Source: Mycogone perniciosa
Taxonomy: Eukaryota > Ascomycota > Sordariomycetes > Hypocreales > Hypocreaceae
Direction of reading: 5' to 3'
Length of the DNA: 64,000 nt
Assembly (NCBI GenBank): GCA_025331125.1
Contig: JAOALB010000014.1
Coordinates: 310,001 to 374,000, forward strand
Of the stretch, positions 44,284-56,300 are shown piece by piece. The notes beneath the pieces are model-generated. The model saw nothing but the letters and a program-made list of their open reading frames with translations. It did no database searches and was not told the DNA's origin. Position 1 is the first letter of the stretch; each line of letters begins with the position of its first letter. Position numbers and translations under genes: made by a program.

Positions 44284-47200
44284 CTAACTCAAATCAAATC
44301 CAGCCTTAGAAGACACTGCATAGAGCAGCTTCTCTCTAAGCTTTGATTCCTGCTTATAAATCGGAAGCTTCAGGAGATTCACACACGTGCTCGTACTTGG
44401 AAGCCGTTCTTCATCCGAGCCACCATCTCTGATGCTGAACTTGGGCCTTAGCTGTGAGAAGCCTAGTAATGGCGCTCTTGGTGTGGAGCTGACATATTTG
44501 AGAACGTCACGCCTCTGAGCATCCGTGAATTCAGACATGACCTTCCAGAACATCTTGATCGTCGGGTGTTCCTCATTATCATCTCCGATTTGGTAAACAC
44601 CACTATAGATGGTATGCTGGCGCAAGTTTTCGATGTCAATATCCGTCGAGTCACCGCCTACTAGGCGTTGAAGCTCCGATTGATTAAACATGGACAACCA
44701 CGATGGCCGTATAATATCGCGGAGGCCACGGAGGAAAGCTGTAGTCTGTGCAGCCGGCTGGACAACAAGGCGATGGCGGGCAGCGTATGATATGTAAAGC
44801 GGCCGATTATCGTTGGTGACCTGAACCTCATCGCCATTGGGAATCAGTTTCCTGGTTATAGTCTGGATCGGCTCTCCTGGTGGGGATATTTGGTCGGTGA
44901 CTGTGAAGTCGAATCCCAAGTCTGAAACATCACCAGAGTAATTCTTGAGGCTAAGCAGGCCCTTGTATAGCTCTTCATCCATGTCCTGTAGATCATTAAC
45001 ACTACCTCTGTAGGCGTTCTCCTCCTTGGGTCCGGGAGAAGGCCACTTCAGCAGGAAAAATCCTGCGAACGCGAGGTCGACAAGGATACCATCGTACAGG
45101 CACTTTCCAACAACACGCCCCAGAAACTCGAAGCGTTTGAGGAGATTAGATATAGCATCTTTCCTCTCAAGATCTGACTCAACACGTCCCTGTCGTCGCA
45201 GTGACTCTCGGAGTGTATCCACCACAATGGGATTGGGATACAATAGACCCTTTTCGTTTGATGTGAACATTCCTAAGTCTCCATGCTCATTGCCGAACGC
45301 CTCAGATGTGACACACGTCAGAAACTCCTTGGTAACACCGCCGCCATCAATGCCAGCCTCAGGGGTATCAAATTGATCGACAAATGTGATTTGTATTGGA
45401 TCCTTTAGACCGTTTCCCAACTTATAAAATTGCCTGAAAGCGTCTTCGAACACTTGGTCACGGCGGATCTTAGCAAGGTGCTTTGAGGATGGCAGTATTG
45501 GCAAAAGAGCATTATTTCCAAGTCTGCGATATCGGTCGAGCTGAATGAACTGACGGAAGATCCTGACTCGCGTGTCGAATGGAACGACGAAGGGTATGTG
45601 CTTTAAAATCTCCAGTTTAGGGCCCATTTCCGCAAATCGACGTTCTCTTTGGGCCCGACTCTGGAGCAGTTTAAGTCTTTCAAGCCGGAAGTTGTGAGAG
45701 AGCCGTTGCCCAGTGAACGTGGAGTGAGATCCAGGCTCATTACCGAATGAATGAGCCCCTGTAGAATCGGACTCGTCATCACTGTCCTCATTTTGCTCCC
45801 CATTCAGCCTATTCTCCTCTGCCAAGACAGCAGCGAGGAAATCCTCCCCACTAAGTCTGTTTTTCATAAGCCAGTGGTTTGCTGACAGAAACGGCTTTCG
45901 AGAATCCCTTTGATACAACATTTTTAACGCTGTTGTAATAACACCGCGGAGGCTATCCAAATCCAACTTTGTTGATGTTTGATGAACAGCATTCTCACCA
46001 GCCACTCTTGGGGCATCGGAGTGCCTCTGAGCGTTTTGTGTCGGGTTCCAATACATTTCCAACCGAGACGTAGCAGACGAATCAACGGAATCCCGAGTTT
46101 CTGTGATTTCCTGTACTTTGTAATGAAGGGTAAATGCCGTGTTTTTGAGGAAGGTGGTGAGCGCCTCCACATCCATCAGTGACAAGCTTGACGAACGAAT
46201 GCGGGATGTCGAAGAACTGTTGTCTAACAATCTGGGGGATATGCCACTGAAAAAATCTTCATCATCGCTAAGCCGAAGGATGAAGATATACAACTCAAGA
46301 AAGAGCAAGATAACCCTCCACTCCTCTTCCTCCACAGCGAGACTCGGAAGAGGTGAGTCGTTACTAAGATACCTGCGGAGGATGTTGATTGGTGTTTCAG
46401 AACCGGTCTTCAACTTTCGAAACACCGAGGTCTGTTGCATTATCTGCCAAAGATGTTTGACTATAGGGACACGACCAGTGGCACTTGGTATTTCCTCCAA
46501 GAAGAGCCGCATGCGTGTGTCATCCGCTTTGCTTGGAAAACTCTGAAGCAAGGCGAGAATATAGCCCGAGAGAAGCCCAGTTCCCCGAAAATCCTGGCTT
46601 GAGGATTGCGCCAAACTAGCAGAGAAGTCGTGTAACAAGTTCGAAATACCTTCATGGTCGAGAAGCGACAACAATTGGCGGCAGACGTAAGGTGAAAGGG
46701 ATTGTGCAATCAATTCTTGAGACGAGCTTTCTGTTTGTTCAGGGAACGACTGAATACTTAGGCGAAGGCTGATATCGGATGACAGACCAGATATCTGAAT
46801 GAAAAGGGCATTCATATAGATGAACTTCCGGGTTGAGCCCCTCTGCGCTCGAACAAGATCGATAAAGTGAGACAGCAGCCAAAGGAGTTCATCTTTTGTT
46901 GGTAAGCTGTCTGGGTTAGTGGTATAGCCTTGCTCAATTTCTCTCGCAAGCCTTTCTGTGTCCACAGCTTGCGCCAACAGAACTATGTTGTCCTCAAACA
47001 AGTTTAGGTCCTGACACACCAGGAAGTGAAAGGCCAACGCCCTGTAATGGTTTGCATCTATTTGGAGTCGTGTCAGTAAACAGTCTATTCTTTGGATATA
47101 ACACCCAACAGTAGTTCACAAACAACTTACTGTCACCTGTATGGACGGTTAACGACGTAGAAAGGGAGTTGAGGAGAATTTCTGGCCATCCCCCCCCTTC

Positions 47201-47920
47201 CTTGCTTCGACATAGCTTGGCTAGTGCTGTAAAATATTCATTTATATGTCTCGTTATGGCATGCGGTACGTGAGATGTCAATCGATTAATCAGTTTTAGT
47301 AAATGATCCGGCTGGAAGGATGTGTCGCTATGGTTGTCTGTCAGCAAAGTACATGGACCTGCAAGCTCATCATATCTTGGAAGAAGCCTCGTTTTGGGCC
47401 TTCTTTTGTAATGAACATACTCTGCTGAGGCGAGAACACCTAGAGCTTCCACAAGATGTGCCACAAACTTTGGTAGCTTTGAGGGATGACGGCTGGAGAG
47501 GTCAAGTTGCTGTAGATGAATATGATTACAATCGCTGACGAACAGGAACAAGCGCTGCAGATCGTCGTTCCGCTGCGCAGTGAAGAAGGTCAGGAAAAGG
47601 TTGAAGGCTATAGGTAGTCGCTGGCTGATGTCGCCATCGGATGAAGATTGGTAGAGTCCGTCGAATTCTCTCCTGCGGTGCTCTTTCATAGACGCCCTCG
47701 ACATATAGCCTCTCCATGTTCTCTGGATCTTGGATGCTGCCTTAAGGCGCTGCCTCTCAATCTGTCGCTTCTCTCGCTCAGCCTGCGCATTTGAAACCGT
47801 TTTTGTTGCATTTGAAACAGCAGATGGGCTCCATGAAGCGTTGCTGAACGGGTTGCTCGCTTGTCCGCTGAGGTTGACGTTCCTCACCCGTCTTGAATTG
47901 CCAGTGAAGGTAGAGAACAT
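44284..47920 (-). CDS. HUL5: HECT-type E3 ubiquitin ligase HUL5 (UBE3B/C-like)
   Basis: HUL5 is a proteasome-associated E4/E3 ligase that extends ubiquitin chains and clears misfolded proteins. Two exons: 47920-47131 and 47057-44284, across a 73-nt GTAAGT...AATAG intron; 1187 residues. An N-terminal IQ-like helix is visible at about residues 62-75 (ASKIQRTWRGYMSR), as in UBE3B and UBE3C. The middle is alpha-helical and unrecognisable by eye. The HECT domain fills about residues 830-1187: IPFVVPFDTRVRIFRQFI before it, ITFVDQFDTPEAGIDGGGVT, FEFLGRVVGKCLYDGILVDL, and LPSTSTCVNLLKLPIY with the catalytic C1155. The C-terminus ends AGFDLS, the usual HECT tail. It is divergent from PAB1. The splice site falls at DNANHYRALAFHFL. 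Confidence 0.94.
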
Positions 47921-49149
47921 GGCGACGACGCTTCTGTTCTCTGCTCAACAGGGAAGAACGATGAATCAAAGCAAGTGCATATTATTCAGTGCCCTCAACC
48001 GACAACTGGTTGGTGTTATGGTGGTTCTAGAAGATTCACCTCCAGAGCTTCATCAGCACCTAAGACTAGGTAGTAATGGTGGGTACGACGCTGGGGGCAG
48101 TTCGGATGGCATCACAAGTGGGGCGGCGGCTGCTATGGGTTGATTTAGGTCCCGTGCCGATAAGATAAGGCAACTGTCACCGCCTTGGACATCCCACCGT
48201 GATACAGTGTTGAAGTTGGAGGTGGGGTACGGTACTGTATCGCTGCCCTCTATGCGCACAGGCACTACCTCCTGAGTAGGCAAAATGAATGGCTTCGCTT
48301 TGAACGGAGGCTGTTCCCTTTGATGGAGCTGTAGGCTGATGGACGCAAATAGATACTGTGAGCAACATATGAATGAAACAAAAGTCTCATGATTCGCATC
48401 ATACCCACATTCGCTGGACCGTTAGAAACCCATTGAGGGCGGGGTTGCTGATGCGCTGCTAACAAGAACGGGTTGTAAATGTTAGGGGTTCTGTTACTGA
48501 ATACTTTCCCCTCCCAATTCAGGGCAGAATGTCCCGCTCTCATCATACCGTGTCTAGCACTGTGGTACCCTAAGAGAAGCAGCAGGAACAACGCTGCCGC
48601 TAAGAAGCACGGAAAGGTCACTCCACCGCCAGCCAGGTTTAGCAGCCCAGGAAAAAAATGTCAAGTGGTTGAAAATTCTCTTTTTTCTCTTCTTCCACAC
48701 AACGCCCAACCTTATTCCAAACAACCCAAACCCAATAAAAGGCGAGTCGGCTCAGAGGTACGGTCTTCGTACTAGTTCTCTGTCCTTGCTCTTTTTTCTT
48801 CAACCAAGAAAATCAACCAAAAAAAATTGAAAACCCCCCCAAAAAATCCCCTACTCACCATCTCCCGGCTCGCGACATCGTCGACAAACGCCACCACACA
48901 AATCACCCTCCAGACAGCTCATCACAGGTTGCCTCAGCACATCCAGTCGCTCCGCTCGCAGTTTGTTACCACTGACTTGCCGAGCATCAAGTTCTTTGAC
49001 AACCTTCTAAATCGGTAAGTCTTGCATCATGCCCCTCGGTCGCTGGGTACCGCCGTGGCTCGCGTGGCCCCTCCCTGCTTATCGCACAAGGGCTAATCTG
49101 GATTGTTGTTTTGCAGCCTCGTTTGATACCCGGGATTTAAAACGTCATC
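47921..49149. promoter_or_regulatory. Divergent promoter region HUL5 / PAB1 with PAB1 leader
   Basis: 1.23 kb between two divergent starts. The right end is the PAB1 leader: a pyrimidine-rich stretch near 48785-48800, an A-rich tract at about 48804-48847, then the spliced leader intron. No additional gene is seen, and the small ORFs look random. Confidence 0.55.
49015..49116 (+). other. Intron in the 5' leader of PAB1
   Basis: GTAAGT donor at 49015, TTTTGCAG acceptor ending at 49116, and GGCTAATCTG as a branch-like site about 25 nt before it; 102 nt. Leader introns are common in highly expressed fungal genes. I see no ATG in the roughly 200 bases upstream of the intron, so the leader appears AUG-free until the real start at 49150. 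Confidence 0.75.
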
Positions 49150-51399
49150 ATGGCCGCTAACACGACCTCCGGCGCTGTTGACCAGCTCGCCAACGACCTC
49201 AACAACACCTCTCTTAACGGCGGTGCCGATGGCAAGGCTCCTACTCTTGACACCACCGTTGGTGCCTCTGACGATGCCTCTGGCCCTGCCCCGAACTCCG
49301 CTGCCCCCCACCCCCAGAACTCCGCGTCGCTCTATGTTGGAGAGCTTGACCCGTCTGTCACTGAGGCTATGCTTTTCGAGCTCTTCTCCCAGATTGGCGC
49401 TGTTGCTTCGATTCGTGTCTGCCGTGATGCCGTTACTCGTCGTTCCCTTGGTTACGCCTATGTGAACTACAACTCCACGGCCGACGGCGAGAAGGCCCTG
49501 GAGGAGCTCAACTACACTCTCATCAAGGGCCGTCCCTGCCGTATCATGTGGTCCCAGCGCGACCCCGCTCTGCGCAAGACTGGCCAGGGCAATGTGTTCA
49601 TCAAGAACCTTGACGTCGCCATTGACAACAAGGCTCTTCACGACACATTTGCCGCTTTCGGCAACATCCTGAGCTGCAAGGTTGCCCAGGACGAGAATGG
49701 AAACTCCAAGGGCTACGGCTTTGTCCACTATGAGACTGACGAGGCTGCTGCGCAGGCCATCAAGCACGTTAATGGCATGCTTCTCAACGAGAAGAAGGTC
49801 TATGTCGGCTACCACATCCCCAAGAAGGACCGCCAGAGCAAGTTCGAGGAGATGAAGGCCAACTTCACCAATGTCTATGTCAAGAACATCCACACCGATG
49901 TCACTGACGATGAGTTCCGTGAGCTGTTCGAGAAGTTCGGTGACGTGACGTCGTCCTCATTGGCTCGCGACCAGGAGGGCAAGCCTCGTGGTTTCGGATT
50001 CGTCAACTTTACCACCCACGAAGCGGCTTCTAAGGCTGTCGATGACTTGAACAACAGGGACTTCCGTGGCCAGGAGCTTTACGTCGGCCGTGCGCAGAAG
50101 AAGCACGAACGAGAGGAGGAGCTTCGCAAGTCTTACGAGGCTGCCCGCCTTGAGAAGGCCAACAAGTACCAGGGTGTCAACTTGTACATCAAGAACCTTG
50201 ACGATGAGGTCGACGACGAGAAACTCCGAACGATGTTCGCCGAATTTGGCCCCATCACCTCTGCCAAGGTCATGAGGGATAGCTCTCCTGAGGGCGACGA
50301 GGAAGTGAAGGAGAAGGAGAAGGACAAGGAAAACAAGAAAGAGGACGACAATGAGGCCGATGAGGCCGAAAATGCCGAGAAGAAGGCTGAAAAGAAGGAC
50401 AAGAAGCTTGGTAAGAGCAAGGGCTTCGGTTTCGTCTGCTTCAGCAACCCAGATGATGCCACCAAGGCTGTCGCGGAGATGAACCAGCGGATGGTTAACA
50501 ACAAGCCCCTGTACGTTGCGCTTGCTCAGCGCAAGGATGTTCGCAAGAGCCAGCTTGAGGCTAGTATCCAGGCTCGCAATCAATTGCGGATGCAGCAGGC
50601 CGCCGCGGCAGCTGGCATGCCGCAGCAGTACATGCAGCCTCCAGTCTTCTATGCACCTGGTCAACAGCCAGGTTTCATGCCTCAGGCTGGTGGTCGCGGC
50701 ATGCCCTTCCCTCAACCTGGAATGATTCCCAACGTTCAGGGCGGTCGTCCTGGTCAGTTCCCCGGCTACCCTCAGCAAGGAGGCCGTGGTGTTCCCCAGC
50801 AGATGCCCCCGAACGTGTATGGCCTGCCTGGCCAATTCCCCCCTCAGTTTGGCCAGCCCGGTACCCCCCAGTTCATGGCTGCCATGCAGCAGGCTCAGCA
50901 GGCTGCTCTAGCTGGTGGACGTGGCGCCCCTCAGGGCGGTCGTGGTGCCATGCCCGGCATGCCCCCTAATATGCCCGGATACCCCCCCAACAACCGACAA
51001 GGCGGCATGGGACGCGGTAACAATGCTGCCCGCAATGGAAACTTCCCTAACCAGGGCCGTGACGCCAGTGGTAATTCCATGCTCCAGGCTCAGCTTGCTG
51101 CTGCTCAGCCCGCCCAGCAGAAGCAGATCCTTGGCGAACTGATCTTCCCCAAGATCCAGGCCATCAACTCTGAACTTGCTGGCAAGATCACTGGTATGCT
51201 TTTGGAGATGGACAACGCTGAGCTTGTTAACCTGTAAGTTTTTAAGTAACGATCCCTTGATGATTTGTACTAATAAGCTCCCAGTATCGAGGATGAGGGC
51301 GCTCTGAAAGCCAAGGTCGACGAGGCGCTGGCCGTCTATGACGAATACGTCAAGTCCCAGTCCACCGGCGAGAAGAAGGAGGAGGAGACCAAGGCTTAA
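49150..51399 (+). CDS. PAB1: Polyadenylate-binding protein PAB1
   Basis: Cytoplasmic and nuclear poly(A)-binding protein, acting in translation initiation, poly(A) tail length control and mRNA decay. Two exons, 49150-51233 and 51285-51399, across a 51-nt intron; 732 residues. Four RRMs: RRM1 about 60-138 (SLYVGELDPSVTEAML), RRM2 148-225 (NVFIKNLDVAIDNKAL), RRM3 240-317 (TNVYVKNIHTDVTDDEF) and RRM4 342-461 (VNLYIKNLDDEVDDEKL). RRM4 contains a long Lys/Glu-rich insertion at about 378-422 between its two halves, as in other filamentous fungi. A Pro/Gln/Gly-Met-rich linker follows, and a C-terminal MLLE domain at about 644-720 (KQILGELIFPKIQAI, KITGMLLEMDNAELVNL). Codon use is strongly biased to C-ending codons, which fits high expression and explains long antisense open frames. 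Confidence 0.97.
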
Positions 51400-52446
51400 A
51401 TGAAGCCTAGGATCGACCCCCTTGACGTCGAGATATTTTTTTTTTCCTTTGTCGTTTGAGCATTTAACCGCGGTGCGATCAGCGCATGATCACGCTGAAT
51501 GACACGTGAGGTGCAATATGATTTGCCACGTCGTGTCTATGTCTACTGCATCATGTACGGATAGACTTATTCGCTATTCTTCTCAGGAAGGGAGAACCAA
51601 AAGTTGTGGGGTCTAGGCGGGTTGTATTTTCGGAAGCGAGATGTCGCTTTATCTGGAGGGGAGGTGGGAGGTCTTCTCCTTGACAGACATAGTCCACCTG
51701 GATGGCGTTGCGGGTTGCAGGTTTTATCAAGGTTGCCTCTGGGTTATACCCATCAAAATGGCCCACGTTTTCACTGGCACAAAACGGAGGCAGGGGCTTG
51801 GTTCGGATAGGATTTTAGGACTTTCTAATAGATGACATGTTCTAAAACTGTTTTGCTCATGACGTGAACTATGTATCTATGTGTGTGATGAATGCAGCCA
51901 TACATGATGTAGCACAACACAACATAGGTATATGATTAAGAGCATTTAGGAGTTGAATATCCAGACTAATACAGAAAATACAAAACAATACTACTTACTA
52001 TTGATGACATACATGAGCCTGTCCCAGTACAAACCAAAAAAGAAACCCCCCAAAAAACGCTACGATGCCTTCCACCCCCGTCAAGAAGGCCAAACAGACA
52101 CCGCAACATTACTGGTAAATACAATAAAGTAAAAATAAAGTTAAAATAAAACCAAGAAAAAAGATAACTGAGTAAATGAGAGCAAAATCCTACCCCACAC
52201 CACGACCGCTATACCCAAACGCCGGACGAAGCCCAAATTCAAATGCGATAAGCATCTATATGGAGAAGAGCTTTTTTTGGTTTCCCTCCTTACCCCATGA
52301 AAATACAAGTACCCAGAAGATATAACACCCATAGATTTGCCAAGCCCTTTCACAAATAGTAGCTATAAGTGTAAAACACAAAGAAACGAAGGTTGAACAG
52401 GTTGATGACAAGAATGAACACCCGAAAAAAAGGGGGTTACCTTGAT
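51400..52446. other. Convergent 3' region of PAB1 and the membrane-protein gene
   Basis: 1.05 kb between two stops facing each other. It must hold both 3' UTRs and poly(A) sites. A T-rich tract lies at 51434-51445, and the right half is A-rich on the + strand. No gene is seen. Confidence 0.5.
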
Positions 52447-54358
52447 TTACAATTCACCGACCAAGTCATTGCGACCATCGTCAAGTAAGTTCCGCTGTTT
52501 ATTAGGTGCGCTAGCAAAAAGGGTTTCCATGACCTTGCCCTTTTGCTGGCGGCGGATCTCAGCCAAGTGTTCCCTAACGCCAGAAAGGCCATCGATTTGG
52601 TCCTCGAGCGTCAGGATGGAGGCGTTGGCGCCGCGGACGAGAGGGGAGATGAGCCTAGTGCGAAGACCCTCGAGGGAAGTCTGAAGAGAAAGAAGCTTGC
52701 TGTGATGGTTGACGAGAACACCCTTGTTACGCACTGTCTTCTCCCTCACGTCGCGAAGCAGGATGCGGTTCTGCTCAAACTTGCGCAGCTCAGCGGCGCG
52801 AGCACCAAGAATGCGAACCCACAAGCTGGCTAGCATATCGCTGTGCAATTCCTCTTGCGCTGACGACTCACGCGCAACAGTCCGGGCAAGGTTGAGGAAG
52901 TGCTGGTCAATGGTGTTGAAGAGGGCGTAGAGATTGACGCTGTAACGAAGCTCCTCGCGAACGCACTCCTCGAGGATGGAGAGGAACTCGTTGAAGAGCA
53001 GCTGGACCATTCGCTGCTCGCGCTGCGGGTTACTCAGCCCAAAGACGTGTGTGGTGAGAGTACCAAGCGCGGTGGGTGCGCCGGAAGCATCCTCGAGAAT
53101 ATGGGCCTCGGAGAGCATGTTGTGGATGTTATCGTAGGCGGAGGAAAGGGATGAGGGTGGAGGTGCGTTTTGGAGGCGGTTGAGGTGCATCTTGGCCCAG
53201 TCCATGACATTGAGAATGCTGCGTGCAACGAAGCGCAAGCTATGTTAACTGATGTTTGCTCTTCTGGAACACCAGATAAGGGGGTGGGAGAAAAGCGGAC
53301 AGATTGAGGGAGAGAGGCACTTACCCGTCAATATCACCATCAACGACGGCAAAGAACTTTGTCATTTCAGTAGCGAGCGACTTCATGGCAGTGCTGAGGG
53401 CATCCAAATCGGCGACGATAAGTGCGGCATCGCGCATCCCACTGGTTCGTACACTCTCACCCAAATCCCAGACGGCGACACTGGTTGCCTGCAAGTCGTG
53501 TACCTGCGTGACGGCATGTTCCGAATAGTAGATTAGGGGCTCGAATGAGCGTGCGATGCCAGCGACCTTGACGAGATCGCCGACGGGCCGAGGAGCAGGC
53601 TCCTGGAGCAGTGTCTTGACTGTAGAAACGCTGAAGATGGCAATAAACAGGCTGAATATTGTTGACGTCCACGTGGCGGTGACTGCTGCATAACGCTTGC
53701 GTATGAATGAGATGGCAGATTCGATTGGTTCTGTGCGCTGTTGAACTTCGGCGCGAACGGCGAAGCGGATGTCTGTATACGAAGCAATTGATTAGACTTC
53801 CCATCAGGCAGTGAGGTGATGAAGGAGGCATGGGTGAAAGGGAAAGGGAGAGGTAAGCGATTTACAATTGTCTGGTGGCGGCGACTCTAATGGTGTCTTT
53901 GCGAAAGCTGCTGGACTCGGCGCTTCGATGCGCAACGTCCTATCCTCATTCCGTGTCGGACTCCTGCTCTTTTCTTTGTCTGGACTCAGGCTCCCCTGAG
54001 GAAGGCGCGTGCGGATAGCCCTCTCTAGGATATCGTTCGGATCATCATCATCATCATCGCAGTCGTCATCGTCGTCGCTGAATCCGTTGTTTCGCATGTG
54101 CAGTCGCATGGGCGGTATCGCCCCGAGGGAATCATGCGGGCCCCTCCAGAAGCCGCTGCTCCGGTCGCCGTTGCCGAGTCTCCGCCACGCTGGTGGAGAA
54201 TAACCACCGTTTGAGACGACGTCCAGATCCTCCGGAAGGCTGCTTTCCTCCGTTGCCGGCTCGCTGGGGAGAGCGGAAGAGTGGCGCAGAGACAGCGGGC
54301 TCGCTGGAGTCTCGAACTCCTGTAAGGAGCCGTCGAGGCCGTCGAGGGGATCGGCCAT
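52447..54358 (-). CDS. Acidic fungal protein with one transmembrane helix, unknown function
   Basis: I do not recognise a characterised family. Three exons: 54358-53866, 53772-53325 and 53239-52447, with introns of 93 and 85 nt; 577 residues. The first 165 residues are disordered, with SPPAWRRLGNGDRSSGFWR and a stretch of aspartates (about residues 95-108). One hydrophobic helix at about 196-216 (TSTIFSLFIAIFSVSTV) follows a basic segment (FIRKRYAA), so the N-terminus is probably cytosolic. The C-terminal 350 residues are predicted mostly helical, with a coiled region around LLSLQTSLEGLRTRLISPL and GVREHLAEIRRQQKGKVME. This shape suits a single-pass organelle or nuclear-envelope protein. The start at 54358 (GCCATGG) is my choice, but two other frames remain open upstream, so the N-terminus is uncertain. 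Confidence 0.75.
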
Positions 54359-56300
54359 GGCGTGAGCTGTCGTCGTCTCTGTCTTTGTCCTTGTCTTTGT
54401 GATGGCGGTCTTTGTGGGAGCGATCCTTTCGAGAGTCCTTGTCCTTGCGACAGACGACGAGCGCCTGTTCCGTTGATGGGAGCGCCGGCAGCGGTTTCTC
54501 GCCGGGGTTTGCGCCGCGCAGTCGAAGAGGGTTTGCGACAGGGAATATGCGAGGCCGGGGTAGTCGAGGAAGACTGAACGATGGCCACGGCAGGTAGAGA
54601 GATACGAAGAAGAAGAACACAGCGACACAGGCAAGGAAAGTAGGGGGCGTGACAGTGATGCTGATCAGTGAGACGTTGTTGTTCACCGTCACCAGTGAAT
54701 TGAAAGGCATGGGGAGAGACAAAAGCGGACGCCAAGGTCCAGAAAGCAACAGGCTAAAGGGCACGGAGCGCTCCGTAGGATGGAGGTGCGCCGGCAATAG
54801 TAGTGCTACTACGACCAGAGTGACGGACGGAGCAGTCAGTCAGTCAGTCAGTCAGCCAGCCCTTGGGTCTCGCCCGAGTATGTAGACCCCCCCGGCCGGC
54901 AGTGTGGAAGGTTGGCAGGCGGGCAGACGATTCGTTCAACCTGCAAGGAGCCCAGAGCTTTGGCAATAGGCGGGTGGGCAGGCAGGCGGGCGCGCACAGA
55001 AGCAAAGAGCGGCGGTGGCGATAATGGTAGATGGTAGCCGTGGAAACGGTCACTCGATGCTCGATTCGGGAACGATGCTGCCTGCGTCTTCTTCTGTCGC
55101 TTGCGGTCTGTGCAAATGCGACGTTTCTTCTTTACCCAACAGTCCTGACCAGTTCTCTGCCCTTCAAGCGTGGGGAGGGGATCCATCTGACGGGCCTGGC
55201 CGTGGCCACTCGCCTCTCTTCGCGTCGCTGCCACTTGCTGCAAGTCGCTGGGTCTAGGGGGGAATTCGAGAGGTTGGGAAGCCCTCGTGGCACAGCATCA
55301 ATGCAGCTGTCGTGACCAATCATTGGTGCCGCTCACACATCCATCAGCCGTTTCAAAGGGGGCCAAGTGCCAGCCCCCCCCCTCCCCTCCCTCTTTTGCC
55401 TTCTCCATGCTGTTTGAGCCTCTCTCCCTTTCTCCCCCTTCTGGATTGCCCCTCCTCCCCCCACTTAATCCGAGAGCGTCGCCACCGCCATTCGGATCGC
55501 TGCCGGACTGTGAAAAATTAGGAAAAGCAAGGGCGTCGACAAGGCGCCATGAACCCTCGGCGTGTCTGCACTGTCGAGGGGTTGCTTGCTTGCCTGTTGC
55601 TGGTTGGTGGTGGTTTGTTTTGTTTCGTGCTGGGACTGGCTGGCCATTCAAGTGCCGCCGTTATCTTATCACCCCGCAATTAGTGGGCTTTTTGACGCGG
55701 GACATTTACGCTTGTATGTACGAAGTATTATGTACTCTGTACTTCGCCCCGCGCCAATGTTGTCATCTGGCCAAAGACGACGAGCAAATCGTTTCGTATC
55801 AGAACCTTAGCTTTTCGAGAATCATAACAAACGTATCAACGCGAAGTGCAACCACTGTAAATCCCGCATGATAAACATCTTACGTACTGATTTAAAGGCT
55901 GATGGCATAACATGGCATGATGAACCGATTCAAATCAAAACAGCCGCCTGTTGTCATCATTTGATTTTCATCGCTATTTCGCTACTCCTACCATGATTGC
56001 TCTTATGCGATAATGAAAACACAAACGAATAGAGTGCAAGCCAGACAACGAGCGATGATGAGTGAGCAGGGGTTTCCAAGTCTCACGCCTCGGCTCCGAC
56101 CACGCCGATACGACCTTTGCTGGTCAGGCTTTACAGTAGCTTGCGCTTGTTCCTCATGCCTGCTGACCTAACTTTCCACGCTGGTCCTATTCGTCAAGCC
56201 CCTTGAGCTAAAAGACAGACAGACAGACAGGCATACTCCCTTCCTCCCTAGCTGTGCGCCCGTAGTCTGTGTCAAGCGGCGATTCTGGGAATGTCTACTA
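54359..56300. other. Intergenic and leader region, no gene seen
   Basis: 1.94 kb between the membrane-protein start and the stress-protein stop (both -). It carries an AGTC tetranucleotide run at about 54834-54858, an ACAG run at about 56213-56229, C-rich tracts near 55370-55390, and TACGAAGTA / TACTTCG motifs at 55719-55746. Long open frames near 54400-54790 overlap the leader of the membrane-protein gene. I see no other gene. Confidence 0.45.
54834..54858. repeat. AGTC tetranucleotide microsatellite
   Basis: About six tandem AGTC units, ending in AGCC variants, upstream of the membrane-protein gene. Confidence 0.8.

Noticed and set aside
49093..50835. Two long antisense open frames (266 and 292 codons) opposite PAB1
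   Set aside because: They follow from the strong C-ending codon bias of PAB1. Their products are Leu/Val-rich and domain-free, and the first overlaps the PAB1 leader intron.
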